A stretch of DNA of 64,000 nt from Microbacterium sp. AK031 (GTDB lineage Bacteria > Actinomycetota > Actinomycetes > Actinomycetales > Microbacteriaceae). The position numbers and the translations under genes are program-made. The DNA is taken from the NCBI RefSeq assembly GCF_024807145.1, contig NZ_JANUCA010000001.1, positions 1 to 64,000 of the forward strand, in the 5' to 3' direction. The notes below the pieces were generated by a model. That model saw only the letters and a list, made by a program, of their open reading frames with translations, was not told the origin of the DNA and ran no database searches. The stretch's first letter is position 1. Every line of letters begins with the position of its first letter. Shown here piece by piece: positions 51,684 to 59,518 of this stretch.

Positions 51684-52682
51684 ATGGTGATGGCGACTTC
51701 GGTGACCGCCACGGTCGCCGACCAGATCGAAGACCGCACAGAAGCCGGTCGACGTGAGAAGCGCGGCCACCAGAAGCCGGCGCAGGGTCGCAAGTCGTAC
51801 GGGATGTTCCTGGTCATCGTCCCGTTCCTCGTGCTCGTGTTCCTGTTCTCCTACTTCCCGCTGTACGGATGGATCTACGCTCTCTTCGACTACAAGCCCG
51901 CGCTCGGCCTCGGCGGCAGCGAGTTCGTGGGTCTGCAGTGGTTCGAACTGCTGGTCAGCTCGCCGACGCAGCTCGCGCAGATCGGCCAAGTGCTGCTGAA
52001 CACCCTCGCGATCAGCTTCCTCGGCATCGCCACCTCTGTTCTGCCGCTGGCGTTCGCGCTCTTCCTGAATGAGGTCAAGACGCCGTGGTTCCGCAACGCG
52101 GTGCAGACGCTCACCACGCTGCCGAACTTCATCTCGTGGGTGCTCGTCTACATGATCGCGTTCTCGCTGTTCTCGAGTTCAGGCTTCGTCAACAACGTGC
52201 TCGCCGACTACGGCCTGATCACCGCTCCGCTCAAATTCCTCGACAGCGACCAGAACGTGTGGATCACCATGACGCTCTGGAGCGTCTGGAAGGGCCTGGG
52301 CTGGGGCGCGATCATCTACCTCGCCGCGATCAGCGGCATCGACCCCGCGCTGCACGAGTCGGCACGCATGGACGGCGCCGGTCGGTTCCAGACCATGTGG
52401 TACATCACTCTGCCTCAACTGATGCCGACCTACCTCGTGCTGCTTCTGCTCTCGGTCGCGAACCTTCTCAACAACGGGATGGAGCAGTACTTCGTGTTCC
52501 AGAACGCCTTCAACAAGGAGTCGATCCAGGTGCTCGACCTCTACGTCTACAACATCGGTATGACGGGCAACAGTCTGTCGATGGCCACTGCCATAGGCAT
52601 GCTCAAGAGCATCATCTCGGTCATCCTCCTGTTCACCGTCAACGGCATCGCCAAGCGTGTTCGCGGCGAGTCGATCGTCTGA
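51684..52682 (+). CDS. ABC sugar permease (LplB/UgpA-like)
   Basis: The 332-aa membrane protein has six helices after a 40-residue polar start and the EAA-loop pattern ESARMDGAGRFQTMWYITLPQL, which contacts the shared ATPase. The YesP/LplB type takes up complex oligosaccharides. ATG 51684 or 51690 could start; ribosome site is weak. No ATPase gene is nearby, so a multitask MsiK-type ATPase encoded elsewhere is expected. The second permease begins 13 bases downstream. Confidence 0.9.
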   Translation: MVMATSVTATVADQIEDRTEAGRREKRGHQKPAQGRKSYGMFLVIVPFLVLVFLFSYFPLYGWIYALFDYKPALGLGGSEFVGLQWFELLVSSPTQLAQIGQVLLNTLAISFLGIATSVLPLAFALFLNEVKTPWFRNAVQTLTTLPNFISWVLVYMIAFSLFSSSGFVNNVLADYGLITAPLKFLDSDQNVWITMTLWSVWKGLGWGAIIYLAAISGIDPALHESARMDGAGRFQTMWYITLPQLMPTYLVLLLLSVANLLNNGMEQYFVFQNAFNKESIQVLDLYVYNIGMTGNSLSMATAIGMLKSIISVILLFTVNGIAKRVRGESIV

Positions 52683-52695
52683 GGGGAGATCCGAC

Positions 52696-53655
52696 ATGAC
52701 TGCCATCACGACCTCGCGTCCACCTCGCCTGCCACGCACGCCTCGCTCGCCCCGCGCGGCAGAGCGCTCGCCCGGCGACTACGCCTTCGCGATCGTCAAC
52801 TACACCGTCTTCACGCTCCTCGTCGTGATCTGCGCCTACCCCTTCTATTTCCTGCTGATCAATTCGGTCAGCGCGAACGACGTCTCGGCGCTCGGCGACG
52901 TCCGCCTGTGGCCGGTCGGCTTCCAGCTCGAGAACTACCGGCAGGTCTTCGATCTGAACGGCCTCGGCACGGCGGCGATCGTCAGCGTCGCCCGCACAGT
53001 GATCGGCACGGTCGCCACGGTGCTGGCATCCGCTTTCCTCGGCTTCATGTTCACCCAGAGCCGCATGTGGGCCCGCCAGTTCTGGTATCGCTTCGTGATC
53101 GTGACGATGTACTTCAGCGCCGGGCTCATTCCCGTCTTCATCGTCATGAAGAACCTCGGGCTGACCAACAACTTCTGGGTGTACGTGCTGCCCTTCATGG
53201 TGCAGCCGTTCTACATCATCCTCGTCAAGACCTACGTCGAGTCGATGCCGGAGTCTCTTCAGGAGGCCGCTGAACTCGACGGAGCGAACATCGTGCAGAT
53301 CTTCTTCCGTGTGTACCTGCCGAACATGACGCCGATCCTCGCGACTGTCGCGATCTTCTCCGCCGTGGCGCAGTGGAACAGCTTCCAGGACACCCTGATC
53401 TACATCACCGACCAGAGCCTGTACACGCTGCAGTACCTGCTCTACATGTTCATCAACCAGGCATCCAGCCTCGCGCAGGCGGCGCAGAACGCCGGCGGCG
53501 ACCTCGGCGCGATCGTGGGAGCCGCGACATCGCAGACGCCGACGTCCATCCGGATGACCGTCTCGGTGGTCGTCGTGCTGCCGATCATCTTCATCTACCC
53601 CCTGTTCCAGCGCTTCTTCGTGAAGGGCATCATGCTGGGCGCCGTCAAGGGCTGA
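52696..53655 (+). CDS. ABC sugar permease (YtcP/LplC-like)
   Basis: The 319-aa protein has six membrane helices and the EAA loop EAAELDGANIVQIFFRVYLPN. The opening YPFYFLLINSVSAND matches the YtcP/LplC subgroup that pairs with LplB-type permeases. ATG 52696 has GAGGGGAGA upstream. It works with the permease before it and the binding lipoprotein after it as an importer for oligosaccharides. Confidence 0.9.
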   Translation: MTAITTSRPPRLPRTPRSPRAAERSPGDYAFAIVNYTVFTLLVVICAYPFYFLLINSVSANDVSALGDVRLWPVGFQLENYRQVFDLNGLGTAAIVSVARTVIGTVATVLASAFLGFMFTQSRMWARQFWYRFVIVTMYFSAGLIPVFIVMKNLGLTNNFWVYVLPFMVQPFYIILVKTYVESMPESLQEAAELDGANIVQIFFRVYLPNMTPILATVAIFSAVAQWNSFQDTLIYITDQSLYTLQYLLYMFINQASSLAQAAQNAGGDLGAIVGAATSQTPTSIRMTVSVVVVLPIIFIYPLFQRFFVKGIMLGAVKG

Positions 53656-53688
53656 CGCGTCCTCGCACATCCATAAGAAAGGTAAGCA

Positions 53689-55446
53689 ATGAAGCTGAAG
53701 CGGAAAATCGCAGTGGGCATCGCAGCCCTGCTCACGGTCGGACTGCTCACGTCCTGCACCGGCGGTGGCGACGCCGACACGAACACCGAGGCGATCGACT
53801 CGTTCCCCACGAAATGGGAGGACGAGATCACGATCGATGTGTTCGACGGGCTGGCCAACTACATGGGAATGCAGGAGGGATGGTTCGGCAAGATCGTGAA
53901 GGACAAGTTCAACATGAACTTGAACATCATCGCGCCGAACGTCGCCGGCGGCGGAGACACCCTCTACAACACGCGCGTCTCGGCGGGTGACCTTGGCGAT
54001 CTCATCATCACCGACAAGGGGGAGAAGCTCAACGAGCTGATCGCCGGCGGGCTTGTCGCGGACTCCGCGGCCTACTACCCGGCGATGGAGAACGCCGCGC
54101 GCTTCGACGCGGCCGTCGAGAAGCTCAATGAGGATGCCGATGGCACCTACGCCTTCCCGACCTCGGTCTCCAGCCTGCTGCCGACCGAGCCGTCTGAGGG
54201 GATCGACTCGACGTTCGGTCCGTTCCTGCGCTGGGATCTCTACGCCGAACTCGGCTACCCGGAGATCGACACGCTCGAGGACCTGCTGCCGGTCCTGAAG
54301 GAGATGCAGGATCTCGAGCCGGCCGCCCCGAACGGTCAGAAGGTCTACGCCCTGTCGCTATTCAAGGACTGGGACGGCAACTTCATGAACAATGCCAAGC
54401 AGCCCATCACGTACTACGGCTATGACGAGGTGCAGTTCGCGCTGGCGAGGGCCGACGGCTCGGACTACGAGGGCATCCTCGACGACGGCGGCATGTACGA
54501 GCGGGTGCTGAACTTCTTCCACGAGGCGAACGAGCTCGGCCTCGTGGACCCCGAATCGACGACGCAGAACTACGACACGCTGTTCTCGAAGATGCAGAAC
54601 GGCCAGGTGCTGTTCACCTGGTGGCCGTGGCTGGGGCAGTCCGCCTACAACACGGAAGAGAACATGGCCCAGGGCAAGGGGTTCATGATCGCACCGCTCA
54701 AGGATCAGGAGATCTTCTCCTACGGTGCGGAAGCCTACGGCGGCAAGCAGGTGCTCGCGATCGGTTCGCAGGCGGAAGACCCGGAGCGCATCGCCGCGTT
54801 CATCGACTGGCTGTACTCAGCGGAAGGATCGCTGTCGAACAGCAGCCAGACCATGGGTGCCGCGGGGCCGCAGGGCCTGACCTGGGATATGAACAGCGCC
54901 GGTCAGCCAGAGCTGACCGACTTCGGCAAAGAGGTCTTCCTCAATGGCGACGGCACCGTGCCGGAAGAATGGGGCGGCGGAAGCTACATCGACGGCGTCT
55001 CCACTCTGAACGTCAGCGTGGTGCTGCCGATCGACACCGATCCTGACACGGGCTTCCCCTACAGCTACAAGCTCTGGGACTCGTACAAGGAGCTCACGGC
55101 GAACCCGTTGACCGAAGACTGGTCAGCGCACATGGGCGGCGCGACGACGACGATGGAGTATCTGCAGAACAACGACCAGCTGCTCGTCGCACCGGGTGCC
55201 AGCTACACGATCCCGACGGACGACTCCGAGATCGAGACGCTGCGCAACCAGGTCAAGTCGATCATCGTGCAGTACTCGTGGCAGGCGGTCTTCGCCGAGA
55301 GCGACGCGAAGTTCGACTCGATCATGGCCGATCTGCGGGACAAGGCGAGCGGCCTCGGCTACGACAAGGTGCTCGAGGTCGACCTCGCCACCGCGAAGGA
55401 CCAGAACAAGCAGCGCGAGGCTGTGGCGGAGGAATTCGCCGAGTGA
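53689..55446 (+). CDS. Extracellular solute-binding lipoprotein (LplA-like)
   Basis: The 585-aa product has a lipoprotein signal with lipobox LLTSC (Cys 23). The size and domain layout (FPTKWEDEITIDVFDGLANY, NGQVLFTWWPWLGQ) fit the large LplA/YtcQ-type binding proteins for oligosaccharides, about 150 aa bigger than simple sugar binders. AAAGG precedes ATG 53689. It completes a permease-permease-binding protein operon; the stop is followed by a strong bidirectional terminator. Confidence 0.9.
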   Translation: MKLKRKIAVGIAALLTVGLLTSCTGGGDADTNTEAIDSFPTKWEDEITIDVFDGLANYMGMQEGWFGKIVKDKFNMNLNIIAPNVAGGGDTLYNTRVSAGDLGDLIITDKGEKLNELIAGGLVADSAAYYPAMENAARFDAAVEKLNEDADGTYAFPTSVSSLLPTEPSEGIDSTFGPFLRWDLYAELGYPEIDTLEDLLPVLKEMQDLEPAAPNGQKVYALSLFKDWDGNFMNNAKQPITYYGYDEVQFALARADGSDYEGILDDGGMYERVLNFFHEANELGLVDPESTTQNYDTLFSKMQNGQVLFTWWPWLGQSAYNTEENMAQGKGFMIAPLKDQEIFSYGAEAYGGKQVLAIGSQAEDPERIAAFIDWLYSAEGSLSNSSQTMGAAGPQGLTWDMNSAGQPELTDFGKEVFLNGDGTVPEEWGGGSYIDGVSTLNVSVVLPIDTDPDTGFPYSYKLWDSYKELTANPLTEDWSAHMGGATTTMEYLQNNDQLLVAPGASYTIPTDDSEIETLRNQVKSIIVQYSWQAVFAESDAKFDSIMADLRDKASGLGYDKVLEVDLATAKDQNKQREAVAEEFAE

Positions 55447-55465
55447 TGCGCTGATGTCGAATGGC

Positions 55466-55491
55466 GGCCCCGGGACTTCGGTTCCGGGGCC
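55466..55491. terminator. Bidirectional terminator with TTCG tetraloop
   Basis: Eleven-base arms (GGCCCCGGGAC / GTTCCGGGGCC, one G-T pair) around TTCG form a very stable hairpin between the convergent binding-protein and YesL genes, so it can end transcripts from both sides. Only a short T-rich stretch follows. Confidence 0.85.
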
Positions 55492-55495
55492 TCTG

Positions 55496-56104
55496 TCATA
55501 TCGCCTGGCGGCGTTCGAAGACCTTGCGGAACAGGAACGCGGAGATGTAGGCGCCGACGGAGCATCCGATCGTCGCGATGATGATGCCGAACACCGGAAC
55601 CGCGATCGTGATGCACACGACGGCGATCGGGATCAGGACGATGCCCATCGTGCGCACTGGCTCGGCCAGGGGGAGCAGGAGGGCGTTCTTGAGGGTCTGG
55701 CGGAAGGTGTTCCGGTAGACGGCGGTGAGCGCCATCGCGTACAGGAACGTGGCGAAGACGTACGCCGCGGCGATCATCGCCAGCACCATCGCGGCGCCGG
55801 CGAGGACGTTCGGATGCCCTGACCAGAACAGCGCCCCGATCACGAGCAGCAGGAACGGCACGAGCAACGCGATCCACAACGCCGTCGCACGCAGGAAGTT
55901 GCGCCCGAACGCGGGGAAGTAGTCCTTCAACGGTCGCCCGCTCTCGTCATCCGAGTAGCGGATCATGACCTCGTAGAGGGCGCTGGTCGCCGCTCCGGCG
56001 GTCACGATCGGCAGGCACATGAGCAGGTAGATCACGTTCAGGGCGATCAACCCCAGGAACGCGGTCATCCCCTGCAGCGTGCGGTTCTCGGGATCGATTC
56101 TCAT
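55496..56104 (-). CDS. YesL-family (DUF624) membrane protein
   Basis: The 202-aa protein has five membrane helices and the DUF624 opening NRTLQGMTAFLGLIALNVIYLLMCLPIVTAGAATSALY (key part CLPIVTAGAATSALY). YesL-type proteins accompany LplABC/YesOPQ oligosaccharide importers; their function is unproved but they may regulate or assist the transporter. It is the last gene of the minus-strand GH95-lacI-yesL unit, starting five bases after the regulator's stop. Confidence 0.85.
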   Translation of the reverse strand: MRIDPENRTLQGMTAFLGLIALNVIYLLMCLPIVTAGAATSALYEVMIRYSDDESGRPLKDYFPAFGRNFLRATALWIALLVPFLLLVIGALFWSGHPNVLAGAAMVLAMIAAAYVFATFLYAMALTAVYRNTFRQTLKNALLLPLAEPVRTMGIVLIPIAVVCITIAVPVFGIIIATIGCSVGAYISAFLFRKVFERRQAI

Positions 56105-56108
56105 ACGG

Positions 56109-57071
56109 TCACGCCTGGGTCGCGGAATTCAGGTTCGGCGGGAGGAGCTGCACGTGCGACTGCTTCTCGCCGCCGAGGAGCGCGAGCACCGCGCGTGTGG
56201 CGGTGACGCCGATCTCCTCAGCGGGAACGTCGATGCTGTCGGCGAGCCCTGACACCGACTGCGCGACGTCGGCGGGGCAGAGCGCGATGACATCACGCCC
56301 TTCGACGAGTCGTGCCGCGACATGTGGCAGCGCGCCCTCGTTGTGGAACAGGATGCCGGTGACCTCGGGATCTGCGGCGAGCACCTCGTCGACCACCGAT
56401 GTGGCCTCGGCGTTGCTCGGACAGGCGTGCACGGTCCCCTCGAGGCCGTGCGCCTCGCAGGCGGTGAGGAATCCGCGCACAAGCCGGTCGGCGTACGAGG
56501 TGTGGCGGGCCAGCACCTCGGCCGGGGCGCCGAACAGCGCGACGCGGGAGTGACCGAGCGCGACGAGGCGCTCGACGGCCAGGCGGCCGGCCGCTTCGAA
56601 GTCGAAGTCGACGCAGTACACGGACTCTGCGCCGGTGGGCAGACCGATCAACACACTGGGCATCTCCAGTTGCTCGAGCGTCGCGAGTCGGGGGTCGTCG
56701 GATTCGACATCCATCACGAGCAGCGCGTCGACTCGTGACGCCCGGGCGGCGAGCGTGAGGCCGGCGTCGTCGCCGGTGAGCAGCAGGATGTCGTAGGCGT
56801 GCTCGCGCGCCTCGCGGACCACCCCGGTGACGATCTCCATGACGACGTGCACATCGACCCCTGAGCGCAGCGGTGCCTGCAGGCCGATCACGCTCGTGGA
56901 CCGTGAAGCGAGCGAGCGCGCACTGGCGTGCGGGCTGTACCGCAATTCGGCAATGGCGCGTTCGACCCGTTCCTTGGTCTCCTGCGAGATCGTGCGCTTG
57001 CCGCTCATCACGTACGACACGGTGGAGATCGACACTCCTGCCGCGTTGGCGACATCGGCGATCGTGGTCAT
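56109..57071 (-). CDS. LacI-family transcriptional regulator
   Basis: The 320-aa protein has the LacI headpiece (TIADVANAAGVSISTVSYVMSGKR, helix-turn-helix in residues 4-23) and hinge helix (SPHASARSLASRST) followed by a periplasmic-binding-protein-like sugar domain. It likely represses the two divergent promoters whose palindromes are at 51529, 51582 and 59479, being released by an oligosaccharide. It overlaps the GH95 stop by one base and so is expressed from the same repressed promoter (autoregulation). Confidence 0.9.
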   Translation of the reverse strand: MTTIADVANAAGVSISTVSYVMSGKRTISQETKERVERAIAELRYSPHASARSLASRSTSVIGLQAPLRSGVDVHVVMEIVTGVVREAREHAYDILLLTGDDAGLTLAARASRVDALLVMDVESDDPRLATLEQLEMPSVLIGLPTGAESVYCVDFDFEAAGRLAVERLVALGHSRVALFGAPAEVLARHTSYADRLVRGFLTACEAHGLEGTVHACPSNAEATSVVDEVLAADPEVTGILFHNEGALPHVAARLVEGRDVIALCPADVAQSVSGLADSIDVPAEEIGVTATRAVLALLGGEKQSHVQLLPPNLNSATQA

Positions 57072-59455
57072 CAGGGCTCCTTCGGCTCGATGATCGTCGG
57101 TTCACCGGGAACGACCCGGTGGGTCTCGTCGTGCACACCGGGTGCACGTACGAGGATGCTGTGCGATTCGGCACCGCGCGTTTCGATGCTGCGCAATGCT
57201 ATCCGAGTGACGAGTCCTGACGCCCAGTCCACGTCGACCGTCACGCCGGCGCGCGTGCGGATGCCTCGCACCGATCCGTCCGGCCATTCGGGTGGCAGCG
57301 CCGGCAGCACGAGGACGCTGTCCTCCTGCGACTGCACCAGCGCCTCGGCTATCGCGGCGGTGAGGCCGAGGTTGCCGTCGATCTGGAAAGGCGGGTGCGC
57401 ACTGAACAGGTTGCGGTACAGCCCGCCGCGATGCGCGGCGGTGGGCGCGGCATCCGCACCGGCATCGCGACCGGGGACGCCGTCTGCGGGTCGCAGCGCC
57501 ATCCGCAGCTGCTGTTGCACGCGTTCGCCGTCGCCGAGGCGCGCCCACATCGCTGCGCGCCACGCGAGCGCCCACCCCGTCGACTCCGCCCCACGATCGA
57601 TGATCGATGCCGCGGCGGCCGCGGCGAGCTCCGGCGTGGCCTCCGGTGTGATCTGCGTGAACGGGAAGAGCCCGATCAGGTGCGAGAGGTGGCGGTGATG
57701 TGGATCGGCGTCTTCCTGCGGTGCCGCCCATTCCTGCAGCATCCCGCGCTCCGAGACTCGGGGATCCGGCAGCATCGCCGTCAGCCGACTGAGCTCTGGC
57801 ACCCAGACGTCGTCGCGCTCGAGCGCTTCCGCCGCCCGTGCGCACACGTCGGCGAGCTCTCGCAGCAGCATCACGTCCATGGTGGCGGAGACGCCGACCC
57901 CGCGCGGCGTGCCGTCCTCGTCGAGGTACTGATTCTCGGGTGAGGTCGACGGCGACGTCCAGGCGTGCCGGTCGTCGGACCGGATCCAGCTCAGCGCGAA
58001 ACGTGCGGTCTGCTCGAGCACCGGCCAGTCCTCGGCGAGCTGCTGCAGGTCGCCGCTGAAACGGTGGCGCTCCCAGAGGTGCAGTGCCAGCCACACACCG
58101 CCGAGGGGCCAGAACGCCCACGCCGGGTCGCCGTGACCTGAGCCGACCGGGGTCGCGTGGCCCCACAGATCGGAGTTGTGGTGCATGACCCAGCCGTCCG
58201 CGCCATACAGCTCTCGTGCGACGATCTGGCCGCTGGTGCGCGACGCATCGGTGATGAACTGCAGAAGCGGCAGATGGCACTCGGGGAGGCTGGTGACCTC
58301 GGCAGGCCAGTACGCCATCTGCAGGTTGATGTTGGTCGTGTACGCGCTCGACCACGGGCCGGGCAGCTCGGCGTTCCAGATGCCCTGCAGATTGGCCGGC
58401 GGACCGCCGGGCCGGGAAGACGACATCAGCAGGTACCGGCCGTAGTGGAACGCGAGCGCCGCGAGTCCGGGATCGGAATGCTGCTCCGCACGGCGGATGC
58501 GGTCGTCGGTGTCGAGCTCTGCCACCTCACCGGGGGAGGGCAGCACGAGCGCGCACCTGGAGTACAGCTCGCGATGCGCGTCGATGTGCCGCGAACGCAG
58601 CGCGTCGACATCGGTGGGAGCACGCGCGACGGATGCCGCGAGAGAAGACGCGGATGTCGACGGCGACGTCGCCGGGCCTGGCGACGTCGCCGTCCCGATC
58701 GTGAACGTGTGCTCTCGGGATGCCGTGGTGCGCAGCATGCCGTCCGTCAGAGCAGCGGGAGTCGAGGCACGGACGACGACCGCGCCGACCCTGCCGCCTG
58801 CGGTGTCGTAGCGGACCGGCTCCGGCGGATGCTCGTGGCCGGGCGCCGCATCGATCGGGAGCCACCACTCGACGGTGAGCGCATCTTCCACCAGGGCCGG
58901 TGCGCTCCGCGCTCGCAACAGGCTGTCGACGCGCAGGTTCACGCGCACCGGCGACTCGGCGCTCACACGATGCACGATCGCCCCTGTCGCGGCATCCGCC
59001 CATGTCTCGTGTCGCACGCGGCCGGCCGCGGTGGCGTACGAGTGCGCGGCGATGCCGGTGGTGAAATCCAGGGTTCGGCGCAGATCGGGAGTGTCGACCG
59101 CGTCTGCTTCGAGCTCGAGCTCGAGGGTGGCCAGTGGCAGATAGGCCTGCGCCCACGGGCTCTGCTGGCGGCGCAGCAGGTTCTCGGCGGCGCCGATGTC
59201 GCCACGGTCGACGGCGGCACGAACGGCGTCCAGTGCCTGCGGGCCGCGCTCTGCGACACCCGCCATCGGGTCTGCGCCCGGCAGCCCAGACCACGCTGTC
59301 GCATCGTTCAGCCAGAGGCGCTCGCCGCCGACGCGGCCGGCGGACATGGCGCCGCGCAGGCCGTTTCCGACCGGCAGGGCGTCGGTCCACAGGCGCGACG
59401 GACTGCGGTATCGCACGGTGTGGAGATCGTCGTGGATCTCCATGGACAACAGCAC
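57071..59455 (-). CDS. GH95 alpha-L-fucosidase (or alpha-L-galactosidase)
   Basis: The 794-aa enzyme shows GH95 landmarks: LPVGNGLRGAM at the start, NLQGIWNAELPGPWSSAYT, MHHNSDLWGHATPVG (the Asn pair that activates water), SPENQYLDEDG (general acid Glu) and QIDGNLGLTAAIAEAL (conserved Asp). No signal peptide is seen, so it acts on imported oligosaccharides, removing terminal alpha-1,2-fucose or L-galactose. GTG 59455 lies seven bases from a TATACT box, suggesting a leaderless transcript; ATG 59443 is the alternative start. Confidence 0.88.
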   Translation of the reverse strand: MLLSMEIHDDLHTVRYRSPSRLWTDALPVGNGLRGAMSAGRVGGERLWLNDATAWSGLPGADPMAGVAERGPQALDAVRAAVDRGDIGAAENLLRRQQSPWAQAYLPLATLELELEADAVDTPDLRRTLDFTTGIAAHSYATAAGRVRHETWADAATGAIVHRVSAESPVRVNLRVDSLLRARSAPALVEDALTVEWWLPIDAAPGHEHPPEPVRYDTAGGRVGAVVVRASTPAALTDGMLRTTASREHTFTIGTATSPGPATSPSTSASSLAASVARAPTDVDALRSRHIDAHRELYSRCALVLPSPGEVAELDTDDRIRRAEQHSDPGLAALAFHYGRYLLMSSSRPGGPPANLQGIWNAELPGPWSSAYTTNINLQMAYWPAEVTSLPECHLPLLQFITDASRTSGQIVARELYGADGWVMHHNSDLWGHATPVGSGHGDPAWAFWPLGGVWLALHLWERHRFSGDLQQLAEDWPVLEQTARFALSWIRSDDRHAWTSPSTSPENQYLDEDGTPRGVGVSATMDVMLLRELADVCARAAEALERDDVWVPELSRLTAMLPDPRVSERGMLQEWAAPQEDADPHHRHLSHLIGLFPFTQITPEATPELAAAAAASIIDRGAESTGWALAWRAAMWARLGDGERVQQQLRMALRPADGVPGRDAGADAAPTAAHRGGLYRNLFSAHPPFQIDGNLGLTAAIAEALVQSQEDSVLVLPALPPEWPDGSVRGIRTRAGVTVDVDWASGLVTRIALRSIETRGAESHSILVRAPGVHDETHRVVPGEPTIIEPKEP

Positions 59456-59461
59456 CTGGCT

Positions 59462-59467
59462 AGTATA
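59462..59467 (-). promoter_or_regulatory. -10 box (TATACT) of the GH95-lacI-yesL unit
   Basis: On the minus strand TATACT is followed after six bases by GTG 59455, so transcription would start at or very near the first codon. The LacI-type palindrome at 59479-59492 covers the adjoining spacer/-35 region. Confidence 0.5.
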
Positions 59468-59478
59468 TGTTCTCGTTG

Positions 59479-59492
59479 TTGAAACGCTTCGA
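59479..59492. promoter_or_regulatory. LacI-type operator 3 (TTGAAACGCTTCGA)
   Basis: This sequence matches the reverse complement of the site at 51582 at 13 of 14 bases and lies between the divergent GH95 and GH42 genes, next to the TATACT box. It should allow one repressor to control both directions. Confidence 0.75.
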
Positions 59493-59518
59493 CAATCTAA
59501 TCCGGAGAACCTGCATTC

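Noticed and set aside
58667..58695. GCGACGTCGCC direct repeat inside GH95
   Set aside because: It encodes a short Pro/Ser/Thr linker (TSPGPATSPST) and is explained by local low complexity.
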